DNA from: Myxococcales bacterium
GTDB taxonomy: Bacteria; Myxococcota; UBA727; JABDBI01
DNA: 64,000 nt
Assembly (NCBI GenBank): GCA_023248545.1
Contig: JAHFEF010000006.1
Location: 1-64,000, forward strand
Direction: 5' to 3'
Position 1 is the stretch's first letter; the number at the start of each line of letters is the position of its first letter. Both the position numbers and the translations under genes were made by a program. Of this stretch, positions 16,476-24,503 are shown piece after piece. The notes beneath the pieces are model-generated. The model was not told the DNA's origin, did no database searches, and saw only the letters and a list, made by a program, of their open reading frames with translations.

Positions 16476-17591
16476 GTGAGACAAGATCTGCAACGCATCG
16501 TCCTCGTCATTAAGGACAAAACCGTGAGCCAAAAGCTCGCCAGAGTCATGAGCCAGGACGGTCTTGAAATTGTCACCTGCGAAGAACCCGAGGCCGTAGA
16601 AGCTCTGTTGTCACAAGGTCCGATCAACATTCTGATCGTTGATCTGCCCATGGGTTTGCAAGTGGTTCAGCATGTGGCTACTAATTTTCCAGATACGGTT
16701 TTAGTCGGACTGGCCGAGGGCTGTGACCAAACTATTTGCCGGCAGGCTGAAAAAGCAGGGGTCCAAATTATTTTGGAGCGCCTCGAGTTAGATTCGCTCA
16801 AAGAAGGTCACAAAACAGGCCTGATTCAGCACTTTGAACGCCTCGAAGACTTCTTGGCCAAATATCAAGTCGCTGCGCTGCTCCAACCGATTGTGAGTCT
16901 CACAAGCCCAGAGCACACGCTGGGGCTCGAAAGCCTGGCCAGAGCCCCCAGAGATCTGCCCCTGTGGAACCCGGAAACGCTGTTTGCTTACGCCGCTCGT
17001 AAAGAGCATTTGTTAGAAACAGACCTATTTTGCATTCGCGCGGCGTTTAAAGAAGCTAAGCAAGTGCCTGGTCTCAACAAGCTGTTTGTCAATCTACGCC
17101 CCCGCTCCATGACGCACCCGCAATTTGTTAAAAAATTGTTGGAGCTCACGCAAGAAGCCAATTTTAAGCCCTCCCAGATCGTCTTTGAACTCACGGAGCA
17201 GCAAAGCATATTAAATCTGAAAACTTTCTTAGAAAATTTGACCAAGCTCAGACAAATGGGTTTTGAAATAGCTCTTGATGACTTTGGGACTGGGTTTGCG
17301 AATCTTCAGTGGCTCTATGACCTAAAGCCCAGCTACCTGAAAATCGCGGGTGTTTTCTGCCGTGACCTACAATCTGATAGCACCAAACAAGTGCTGCTCT
17401 CTGGAACCACCGAAATTGCTCGCAAGCTCAATATTAAAACTGTTCTTGAAAATATTGAGACGGCGTCTGAACTAGAAGTCGCCAAAACCATGGGCATCGA
17501 TTACGGCCAGGGTTATTTTTTCTGCCGGCCGACTTCGGCACGCGAGCTTTTAGAAAATCATTGGCTTGATAAACACCCGCTGAGCCCCTAA
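16476..17591 (+). CDS. EAL-domain cyclic-di-GMP phosphodiesterase with degenerate receiver domain
   Basis: Residues about 5-110 resemble a receiver fold (IVLVIKDK, NILIVDLP) with the acidic pocket degraded; residues about 125-365 are an EAL domain. The catalytic set looks complete: ESLAR, FVNLRP, FELTE, LDDFGTG, LKI, ENIET (for EGVET) and GQGYFFCRP, so it probably hydrolyses c-di-GMP. The start is odd: the perfect AAAGGAGG at 16443-16450 serves a GTG at 16458 in the same frame, but that frame meets TGA at 16470; the next usable start is GTG 16476, 25 bases from the ribosome site. Confidence 0.83.
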   Translation: MRQDLQRIVLVIKDKTVSQKLARVMSQDGLEIVTCEEPEAVEALLSQGPINILIVDLPMGLQVVQHVATNFPDTVLVGLAEGCDQTICRQAEKAGVQIILERLELDSLKEGHKTGLIQHFERLEDFLAKYQVAALLQPIVSLTSPEHTLGLESLARAPRDLPLWNPETLFAYAARKEHLLETDLFCIRAAFKEAKQVPGLNKLFVNLRPRSMTHPQFVKKLLELTQEANFKPSQIVFELTEQQSILNLKTFLENLTKLRQMGFEIALDDFGTGFANLQWLYDLKPSYLKIAGVFCRDLQSDSTKQVLLSGTTEIARKLNIKTVLENIETASELEVAKTMGIDYGQGYFFCRPTSARELLENHWLDKHPLSP

Positions 17592-17600
17592 AACAGGCGC

Positions 17601-18368
17601 ATGAAACTCGTTTTCTTATGCTTATTATCGCTCTGCAGCGCCTGCCATACCAACCCGCTGAAGTCGCTCGAACACTCTTTAGGCGTCAGCAATTTACAGA
17701 CGTTTAAGCGACAAGCTCAACAAGAGCGCCGAGATCTCACAGACAAACCCAATTGGGATCGGCCGCTGCTCCTGAAAGATCTTGCGGAACTCGGTTTCGT
17801 CAATGCCATCAGACCGAACAAACAGCACTACCAAACGGCCGTCGTACTAGGTTCGACCGGCCCGGCTATGCAGTCTCGCATTGCCTATCTCATCGACCTT
17901 TGGAACCTAGGCACTCGATTTGATCGCGTGGTATTTTTGACGGGCGATAGAATATTGGATGAACGAGACAGGCTTTCGAATCCTGGCCTGGCAAAAAATG
18001 AAACCCAGCTGTTTAAAAAACTATGGGCGCAGGCCAATTTACCTGAGATCCTGAAACAACTGCCCACACGCTGGATCGATGCGCCCAAAATCCAGTCCGG
18101 ACGACCCACGACCGTGTCCACAATTGAAGCTTGGCGACGCCAAGAAAATCTAGACCATGAAGATATTCTTGCCATTTCAAATCAGCCTTTTATAGATTAT
18201 CAGCAGTGTGCGTTGTTGAATTATCTGCCGGATACTGCCAGCGTTGAGACTGTCGGGCCTGCGGCCAATCCTGACGCTCTGATAGCGGTTTACTTAGACG
18301 CCTTAGCCAGTTGCCTGGAGCATTGCCCCGGCCGATCCAAATTCCAACACCGGCTCAGCACCTTCTAA
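17601..18368 (+). CDS. Lipoprotein, possibly YdcF/DUF218-like
   Basis: A 255-residue protein with a lipoprotein signal ([15 protein letters not shown], lipidated Cys at 15). The core segment [18 protein letters not shown] followed by [15 protein letters not shown] has the layout of the DUF218/YdcF/SanA fold (strand-glycine loop, then Arg-bearing helix), but the match is loose and no function is assigned. Its 3' end overlaps the convergent clpX gene by 66 bp, more than usual, so the C-terminus may be an extension past a lost stop. Confidence 0.6.
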   Translation: MKLVFLCLLSLCSACHTNPLKSLEHSLGVSNLQTFKRQAQQERRDLTDKPNWDRPLLLKDLAELGFVNAIRPNKQHYQTAVVLGSTGPAMQSRIAYLIDLWNLGTRFDRVVFLTGDRILDERDRLSNPGLAKNETQLFKKLWAQANLPEILKQLPTRWIDAPKIQSGRPTTVSTIEAWRRQENLDHEDILAISNQPFIDYQQCALLNYLPDTASVETVGPAANPDALIAVYLDALASCLEHCPGRSKFQHRLSTF

Positions 18369-19547
18369 GATCACATCGTCTGTGATCGTACAGGCCGAAA
18401 GGCCTTCTAAAAAGGGCACCTGATACATGATTTCAAGCATCGCGTGCTCTAATACAGCGCGCAGGCCTCGAGCTCCACTCTTGCGTGCGATGGCCTGACG
18501 CGCAACGGCCTTGAGCGCACGCTCTGTAAATCTCAGCTGTACCTGCTCCATGGCGAATAATTTTTGATATTGCTTCACCAAAGCATTTTTAGGCTTCTGA
18601 AGAATCTGGAGCAAATCGTCTTCTGTGACATCCAACAGCGTGCTGACCACCGGTAAACGGCCAATCAATTCCGGAATCAGACCGAAAAAAATTAAGTCTT
18701 CTGTTGATACTTCTGCCAGTGTATTTTCCTGGGAGGCACGCAGCTTAGATTCGAAGCCGATTTGCTGGCGGCCCATGCGTTTTTTGATAATCGCATCTAG
18801 GCCCACAAAAGCTCCGCCACAAATAAACAAAATATTTTTAGTATCCACCTGCATGCCAGAATCTGCCTGGCCGAACTTTTTAGCCCCCTTCGATGACAGC
18901 GTAATCTTGCTGCCTTCAACGAGTTTCAACAGGGCTTGCTGAACACCTTCTCCAGACACGTCGCGGGTTGCACTGCGACCTTCGCTTCGACGAGCAATCT
19001 TGTCAATTTCATCCACATAGACAATGCCTTTTTGAGCTTTGGCGACGTCGCCATTGGCGGCTGATATCAGCTGCAACAATATATTTTCGACGTCTTCGCC
19101 TACATAGCCGGCTTCTGTCAACGTCGTCGCATCAGCCACACAAAACGGAACTTTTAATAATCTGGCCAAGCTTTGGGCCAACAGAGTCTTGCCCGTACCC
19201 GTTGGGCCCATGAGCAAAATATTGCTTTTTTGGAGTTCGACAGCCTGAGAGTCTTCCTGATGATTCACACGCTTATAATGGTTGTAGACGGCCACTGAGA
19301 GCACTTTTTTGGCTTCTTCTTGGCCAATCACATAAGAATCTAAAAAGGCCTTGATCTCATGTGGAGTTGGGAGCAAAATTTGATCAATTTTAGCCGGCTT
19401 TGACTCCTCATGAATGATGCCATCGCACAAAACAACGCACTCGTTGCAAATATAAACCTTGGGGCCCGCGATGAGCTTACGAACCTCCCGCTGAGTCTTT
19501 CCACAGAAAGTGCAGGTCAGCAGGTTGATTTTTTGGCGTTTGGTCAT
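18303..19547 (-). CDS. clpX: ATP-dependent Clp protease ATP-binding subunit ClpX
   Basis: AAA+ unfoldase that feeds tagged substrates to ClpP. The start [12 protein letters not shown] puts the C4 zinc-binding domain first (CTFCGK ... CNECVVLC), followed by Walker A GPTGTGKT, Walker [10 protein letters not shown], the pore/sensor regions and the IGF tripeptide (GRQQIGF) needed for ClpP docking. It is 414 residues. clpP and tig, its usual neighbours, are absent here. It is divergent from the NifS-like gene with just 12 bp between start codons. Confidence 0.96.
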   Translation of the reverse strand: MTKRQKINLLTCTFCGKTQREVRKLIAGPKVYICNECVVLCDGIIHEESKPAKIDQILLPTPHEIKAFLDSYVIGQEEAKKVLSVAVYNHYKRVNHQEDSQAVELQKSNILLMGPTGTGKTLLAQSLARLLKVPFCVADATTLTEAGYVGEDVENILLQLISAANGDVAKAQKGIVYVDEIDKIARRSEGRSATRDVSGEGVQQALLKLVEGSKITLSSKGAKKFGQADSGMQVDTKNILFICGGAFVGLDAIIKKRMGRQQIGFESKLRASQENTLAEVSTEDLIFFGLIPELIGRLPVVSTLLDVTEDDLLQILQKPKNALVKQYQKLFAMEQVQLRFTERALKAVARQAIARKSGARGLRAVLEHAMLEIMYQVPFLEGLSACTITDDVILEGAEPVLEFGSAGAMLQATG

Positions 19548-19559
19548 CAAGATTCGATT

Positions 19560-20636
19560 ATGCATATTCTAAACCTAGATGCAAATGCCTCGCTTCCCCC
19601 AACCAAGGCCGCCAAAGACGCTTTAATCGCCAGTTTAGACCTGGAAGGAAATCCATCGTCGCCACATAGATTAGGGCGCGCTCAAAGGCGTTTGATGGAC
19701 CAAGCCCGAGCAGCTGTCGCGCACGCCATGGGTGGGCATGAGAAAGAAGTCTTTTTTACTTCCGGAGCCAGTGAAGGCAATCGCTGGTTGGTGGATGCCG
19801 TGCTCGCAACTGGCAACTTAAAAGTCTGGTCGACCACGCTCGAACACCCTTCTTTGGCCAAGCCGTTAGAGCGCTGCCAAAAGGTTTCACAGCCTGAGCA
19901 AGCCGATATTATTTTCGCCACGGCTGCTCACAACGAAACAGGCTTGATCACAGACTGGGATGAGTTGATCCAACGCACCAAGCCAGACGCGATCTTGGTA
20001 TCGGATATTTCGCAAGCCATGGGCCGATTAGATCCCCTCCCGCAGCGCATCGACGCTCTGGTTTGCTCGGCACATAAAATCGGCGGATTTCCGGGAGTCG
20101 GCGCGGTGCTGCTTCGCCATCGTGCAAAAACACTGAAAGCTCCTTGGACTGGCGGTGGTCAGGAAGGCAATCTGCGGCCCGGAACAGAGGCGCTGAATCT
20201 AATTATTGCTTTTGGGGCTGCTGCGGCTGATATTGGCGCAATGCGCGAGGCGAACCAAGCGCTTGCCCCCTTACGCGATCATCTGGAACAAGCGCTTCTC
20301 AAAGCCTGGCCGTCTGCAAAACGAACTCCAGAACATGGAAACAGACTGCCCAACACGACTGCGATCACGCTGTCTGGTGTCGATGGTGAAGCCTTGAGAA
20401 TACAAATCGACACTGTGGGTGTGTGCGTGGGTTTTGGGTCAGCCTGCAGCGCGCTGGCGCCTGAGCCGAGCCCCAGCTTGCTCTCCCTAGGACTGACCCC
20501 GCAAGAAGCGCGCGCTACGATTAGATTCTCGCTGTGCCCAGGAACAACCCGGGAGATAGTTGAGGAAGTGATTGGGCGTTTATGCACGTTGATTTTTGTT
20601 GCTATACATGTTACTATACACCTATGGATACAGTAA
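19560..20636 (+). CDS. NifS/IscS-like cysteine desulfurase
   Basis: A PLP enzyme of class V aminotransferase fold, mobilising sulfur from cysteine. The PLP lysine is Lys173 ([12 protein letters not shown]) and the persulfide cysteine is Cys296 (GSACSA); HETG appears as HNETGLITD. At 358 residues it is shorter than housekeeping IscS. The last 15 or so residues (after EEVIGRL) are encoded by the promoter region of the downstream Phd/VapC module, which suggests that insertion of the module replaced the native stop. Confidence 0.86.
   Translation: MHILNLDANASLPPTKAAKDALIASLDLEGNPSSPHRLGRAQRRLMDQARAAVAHAMGGHEKEVFFTSGASEGNRWLVDAVLATGNLKVWSTTLEHPSLAKPLERCQKVSQPEQADIIFATAAHNETGLITDWDELIQRTKPDAILVSDISQAMGRLDPLPQRIDALVCSAHKIGGFPGVGAVLLRHRAKTLKAPWTGGGQEGNLRPGTEALNLIIAFGAAAADIGAMREANQALAPLRDHLEQALLKAWPSAKRTPEHGNRLPNTTAITLSGVDGEALRIQIDTVGVCVGFGSACSALAPEPSPSLLSLGLTPQEARATIRFSLCPGTTREIVEEVIGRLCTLIFVAIHVTIHLWIQ
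20602..20620 (+). promoter_or_regulatory. Direct-repeat operator/promoter of the Phd/VapC module
   Basis: Two CTATACA heptamers 12 bp apart (20602-20608 and 20614-20620), just before the antitoxin ATG at 20624. They also resemble -10 elements. This is typical of autoregulated toxin-antitoxin promoters; the binding protein is presumed to be the Phd-like antitoxin. Confidence 0.45.
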
Positions 20637-20884
20637 ACGCACTCATGGTTCGCCAACACTTTGGGCAAATCCTGAAAAATTTAGAAGATTCTGGCGAACC
20701 CATACTCATAGAAAAAGGCCGAAAGCCAGTAGCCGTACTGGTTTCAATGGAGTTTTTCCACAAACGCTTTTTTGATTTTCGAGATTTAGAAGCCAAACAA
20801 AAATTGTTGGACGAGTTTAAATTAGGGGGTGTCAAAGCAAAGAGCGACACACTGACTGAACTCCGTGAGCTACGCTATGGTTGA
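20624..20884 (+). CDS. Phd/YefM-family antitoxin
   Basis: An 86-residue protein with the Phd N-terminal DNA-binding fold (VRQHFGQILKNLEDSGEPILIEKGRKPVAVLV split at residues 9-40). It should neutralise the PIN toxin that overlaps it by 8 bp and repress the shared promoter. ATG 20624 is preferred over the upstream GTG/TTG-type starts, which sit inside the NifS-like gene. Confidence 0.88.
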   Translation: MDTVNALMVRQHFGQILKNLEDSGEPILIEKGRKPVAVLVSMEFFHKRFFDFRDLEAKQKLLDEFKLGGVKAKSDTLTELRELRYG

Positions 20885-21281
20885 GGTGATCGACGCATCC
20901 GTCGCTACCAAATGGTTTGTTGAAGAAGAAGGACGGGAAACCGCGTTAGAAATGCTCTCAAGAGTGATCTCAAAACCTCAAGAATTTTGTGTCCCAGAAT
21001 TGTTCTATTTTGAATTGGCACATGTTCTCAATCGCGTGCTTGGCAAGCTCACTCCTACCCAAAAACATCTTTATGAAAGCGTCCTTGGGCTCGGAATCCA
21101 TCGTTTCCCCATGAATCCCGAGATGCATCGTACGATTTGTGAGTTTCAAGCACTAGGTTTGTCTGGCTATGACGCGGCCTATGTCGCTGTCGCCAAAAAC
21201 GTTTCGGGTATCTGGCTAACATTCGACGCAAAAGCGCATAAGCTCATCCAACACCATCGATTGAGTCGTTGCTTGACCTAA
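20877..21281 (+). CDS. PIN-domain toxin (VapC type)
   Basis: A 134-residue PIN-fold ribonuclease with the acidic residues in VIDASVATKWF, ELFYFELAHVL, SGYDAAYVAVA and LTFDAKA. Pairing of a VapC-like toxin with a Phd-type antitoxin is common. The ATG lies inside the end of the antitoxin gene, so the pair is translationally coupled. Target RNA is unknown. Confidence 0.9.
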   Translation: MVEVIDASVATKWFVEEEGRETALEMLSRVISKPQEFCVPELFYFELAHVLNRVLGKLTPTQKHLYESVLGLGIHRFPMNPEMHRTICEFQALGLSGYDAAYVAVAKNVSGIWLTFDAKAHKLIQHHRLSRCLT

Positions 21282-21347
21282 GGTCCCATGCGTTCCTAAC
21301 GATTCAAGCGAATAGTATGATACCATTTCCAACAAGGAAGGGTTTAT

Positions 21348-22148
21348 ATGGATTTCCTATCCGCTGTTCGAGCGTGGGACAATATCGATGCTCAAACAGT
21401 CCTGGTGATTATAATCGTCGCCTGGATTGCTATGATGACCGTTCGTTATGCACTGCGTCAACTGGCTGACAGACTCCCGATGCCTTATAGATTGCATGTT
21501 CTTCCATGGATCCCGGGATTACGATTTCTGATTCTTATCGCTGCGATTATTCTTGCTATACCGCACGTATTTCACACAACTGGCGAAAGCCTTTTGGTTG
21601 TCATTGGAACTGCTGGCCTGGCATTGGGTTTTGCAATTAAAGACTATGTTTCAAGCGTCATCGCTGGCGCAGTCTCTTTACTTGAACGCAGTTACCGCGT
21701 GGGTGATTGGATCGAGTATGGTGGTCACTATGGCGAAGTTAAAAAAGTAGGGTTTCGAGCTGTACATCTTGCAACTGTCGATGATAACGAAATCATCGTT
21801 CCACACGCTAATGCTTGGACAGCAACGGTACTCAATGCAACCAGTGGCAGCGTGAAGCTCCAATGTGCGGTGAATTTCTACTTGCATCCGGAACATGATG
21901 CTGCTCTAGCAAAATCAATATTAACTCAAGTGGCACAGGCGAATGAGCTTGCGGATCATGAGAAACCAGTGATCGTAACGGTTCGCGAAATCCTAGGTGC
22001 AACACAGTATATTGTGCGTGTCTATGCGAATGACAGTCGAGAGCAATACGCCCTGATGACCGGTGTGACAGTCGATGGCAAGAGTGCCTTAAACCAATCA
22101 GGAATAAAATTTGCAGCCTTCCACTACGGACTCCCAATATCTAACTAA
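21348..22148 (+). CDS. MscS-family mechanosensitive channel
   Basis: A 266-residue inner membrane protein with two or three N-terminal helices, the pore-lining helix (TAGLALGFAIKDYVSSVIAG in the TM3 position) and the beta domain (YRVGDWIEYGG, GEVKKVGFRAVHLATVDDNEIIVPHA) of MscS channels, which release solutes under hypo-osmotic shock. AAGGAAGGG ends about 9 bp before the ATG. It overlaps the convergent ferredoxin gene by 4 bp. Confidence 0.9.
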   Translation: MDFLSAVRAWDNIDAQTVLVIIIVAWIAMMTVRYALRQLADRLPMPYRLHVLPWIPGLRFLILIAAIILAIPHVFHTTGESLLVVIGTAGLALGFAIKDYVSSVIAGAVSLLERSYRVGDWIEYGGHYGEVKKVGFRAVHLATVDDNEIIVPHANAWTATVLNATSGSVKLQCAVNFYLHPEHDAALAKSILTQVAQANELADHEKPVIVTVREILGATQYIVRVYANDSREQYALMTGVTVDGKSALNQSGIKFAAFHYGLPISN

Positions 22149-22450
22149 AACCCTAACTCCTTCTTCCGGGCTTCAGCCGTCGGCAATGGCTCTTGCTTTT
22201 GCGTAATATTTTGACACTGCGGTGATTTTTCTGCGTTGATGGCTATCCAGCTCTTTTTATCGGCCGGCAACGCTGATTCATCAAAAATCGCACTGACCGG
22301 ACATTCCGGCTCACAGGCACCACAGTCAATGCACTCGTCCGGGTTAATATACAGTTGCCCTTCGTCACCATAAAAGCAATCTACCGGACACACAGACACG
22401 CAGTCGGTAAAACGACAACGTCGGCAATTATCAGTTACTACGAAAGCCAT
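22145..22450 (-). CDS. fdxA: 7Fe ferredoxin (FdxA-like)
   Basis: A 101-residue two-cluster ferredoxin. CRRCRFTDCVSVCPVDC supplies the first cluster motif with the spacing of a [3Fe-4S] site, and CIDCGACEPECP holds a [4Fe-4S] cluster, followed by the C-terminal extension usual for Azotobacter FdI-type proteins. It may serve the neighbouring c-type cytochrome or general electron transfer. Confidence 0.92.
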   Translation of the reverse strand: MAFVVTDNCRRCRFTDCVSVCPVDCFYGDEGQLYINPDECIDCGACEPECPVSAIFDESALPADKKSWIAINAEKSPQCQNITQKQEPLPTAEARKKELGF

Positions 22451-22466
22451 AGGCGCTTCTCCTAGC

Positions 22467-23915
22467 TCACTTGGCGAGCTTCAACAAGAGCGATTCTCCG
22501 TGCCCTGGACCCAAAATCACTTTGAGCTTTTCTTGATACACAAAAGACTGTTCAGTCGGGATGTGGGGCACGTGATGACAAGAGCGACACTGACTTTCCA
22601 GGACAGCCCGTTGAATCTTCGTTTTGTCACCTGTCTGAGCATGCAAACTGCCTGCCCCATGGCAAGACTCACACTGGACATTTTTTCTAAAATCGACTTG
22701 CTGAGCTTTGCAATACCCTCCGGGCTTCATAAACCCAACGCTGTGGCAGCCAATGCAATTTCGATCCAGTGTTTTATTGACGTCTTCAAGGGTTTTCCAG
22801 GCCTTAGAGTGACCCGAAATGCGCTCCATAATTTGACCCGTCTCTGTTTTGGCTTGGACTTTCACCAACGCTTTCTGCCAAAACTCATACGCAGCCGCAT
22901 GACAAGTTTTACAGGTCTCAGCACCCACATAAGATGCCGCACCCGGTTTGAGCTTGGGGCACTTTAAACTGCTCTCACACGCGGCCAGTCTTTGGGGCAA
23001 TTTTTTTTCATAGGCCTTGAGTTGCTCGGCAATCTGAGGATCCGGTTTAATATCGCGCTTGATGGCAATGGTTTTAAAGCGCATGTTTGCGCCTTCCAGT
23101 GGCTCGTCTATTTGCGCGTCTAGGCGCGCGAGTTCTTCCTGGGCCAACTGAATGCGCGAAGCTAAAAAATTATTTGACGGCCTGGTTTTGAGGGCATTGA
23201 TGCGTGCTTGAATCAGCTCACGCTGACGCTCACGATCCTGTTCGCGTGTGTCTAGTTTTAAGGGTCTGTTGGTTTTTGAGGCGATGTTATCAAATTCAAC
23301 AACCCCTAAATACTGCCCTTGCGATCCAGCTGTTAGAACATACGGACCCGAAGAATTTAATTTAAACGGCGGCAATGGCGCATCGCCCGGCGCCTGACCC
23401 CAAATAATCAAGTCTACACCGGGCAAAAGCTCGAGCTTATCTAATTGCTCTTTGGGCAACTGGACAATCAAGATCTTGAGATTTGGAGCAAGCTGGAGGT
23501 AGGCTAGACCTTCAGAACCCAGCACCGGCATCTGATTCTGGCTGAGCAACTCGAGATTATCAAACGGGCTTAACACCGTGCCCGTGACGCCCAAATTTTT
23601 CAGTGTGGATATAAGAAGACCAATTTTGTCTCGATCAATACAGGTATTATTTTGCTTGGGGTCAAAAAGCAGATCCCCGGCGTCTACAAAAGTCGCGCCC
23701 GGATATTCTTTCACAACCGTGGCCAATCTGGCCAGACCTCCCAGCGGGTCACTGGTACACCCACAGGGCTCTACATAACCCTGGAGCCGAGTCGTAAAGA
23801 GCAATGTCTGATGCTGCTGGTCTTTTTTCTGACATTGGCAGGCCGACAGAAGCAGTAAAGCCGCTAACAGATGCCCTTTAGCTATCTTTGGCTTTAACCT
23901 GATCCTTCTCGTCAA
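22467..23915 (-). CDS. Tetraheme c-type cytochrome lipoprotein with metallophosphatase-like domain
   Basis: The N-terminal signal (RRIRLKPK ... LLAALLLLSAC) indicates a lipoprotein. Residues about 30-230 resemble the UshA/5'-nucleotidase-like metallophosphatase relatives seen in multiheme cytochromes (GYVEPCGC, LGGLARLATVV, FVDAGDLLF). The C-terminal third has four CxxCH heme sites (CKTCH, CIGCH, CESCH, CRSCH) like cytochrome c554. No ATG or GTG fits; TTG 23915 is the best start and lies 38 bp inside the upstream gene. The role is probably periplasmic electron transfer; substrate unknown. Confidence 0.8.
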   Translation of the reverse strand: MTRRIRLKPKIAKGHLLAALLLLSACQCQKKDQQHQTLLFTTRLQGYVEPCGCTSDPLGGLARLATVVKEYPGATFVDAGDLLFDPKQNNTCIDRDKIGLLISTLKNLGVTGTVLSPFDNLELLSQNQMPVLGSEGLAYLQLAPNLKILIVQLPKEQLDKLELLPGVDLIIWGQAPGDAPLPPFKLNSSGPYVLTAGSQGQYLGVVEFDNIASKTNRPLKLDTREQDRERQRELIQARINALKTRPSNNFLASRIQLAQEELARLDAQIDEPLEGANMRFKTIAIKRDIKPDPQIAEQLKAYEKKLPQRLAACESSLKCPKLKPGAASYVGAETCKTCHAAAYEFWQKALVKVQAKTETGQIMERISGHSKAWKTLEDVNKTLDRNCIGCHSVGFMKPGGYCKAQQVDFRKNVQCESCHGAGSLHAQTGDKTKIQRAVLESQCRSCHHVPHIPTEQSFVYQEKLKVILGPGHGESLLLKLAK

Positions 23916-24486
23916 ACCGCCGATTAAGCAGCTCAGCCGCCAGTGGCAGATCGTATTCAAGATCCATCGCCGCGCGATAGGTTTGGTAACCGCAGTAGAT
24001 ACAGGAAAAATACTCATCTCCATTGTAAGACCGTGCCAACACAACACCCATGCTGTGACACTTGGGACATTCCCCTCGAATACGCTGACGTTTTTGGGGC
24101 CCTCCAGCAAGTGGTTCAGCGTTAGATGTTCTTGCTGACGCTTTTGATACCGCCGTCACTTTCTCTTTGGCGCTTATTTTTTTATCAGTCACCTGTTTGA
24201 GTTGCATTCGATAGTGATTGATGGCCGTCAAAATTGCCTGGTTCAGATCCGGAACCGGTTGAGCCTGCCAAAGCTTGAGCAATTCGCCAGATAACAACTC
24301 TCTAGCTGTACCTCTCGTCGCGTTGGGACCCGTCTTTGACTGAATCCGAAACCGATCCAGCAACGCCCCCACGCTGCTTTCAGCACGTTCCGAAAAGGCA
24401 CTCTTTAAAAGTCTCGCTAAGTCAGCCAACAATGTGTCTCTTGCAGTTGCCATGTTGGCGTTAACACTTTGCTTGTCGGCTTTCAT
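23878..24486 (-). CDS. Zinc-ribbon protein of unknown function
   Basis: A 202-residue protein: a helical, basic N-terminal region and a C-terminal zinc ribbon (CPKCHSMGVVLARSYNGDEY in part, then CIYCGYQ), about residues 139-167. It may bind nucleic acid. It overlaps the start of the cytochrome gene downstream and is divergent from alaS with 17 bp between starts. I recognise no named family. Confidence 0.7.
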   Translation of the reverse strand: MKADKQSVNANMATARDTLLADLARLLKSAFSERAESSVGALLDRFRIQSKTGPNATRGTARELLSGELLKLWQAQPVPDLNQAILTAINHYRMQLKQVTDKKISAKEKVTAVSKASARTSNAEPLAGGPQKRQRIRGECPKCHSMGVVLARSYNGDEYFSCIYCGYQTYRAAMDLEYDLPLAAELLNRRFDEKDQVKAKDS

Positions 24487-24503
24487 CCTGCTATGCGATT
24501 TTT

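Noticed and set aside
17601-18368. Firm assignment of the lipoprotein to YdcF/SanA
   Set aside because: Only the glycine loop and Arg/Asp region resemble the family; similarity is too loose for a functional name.
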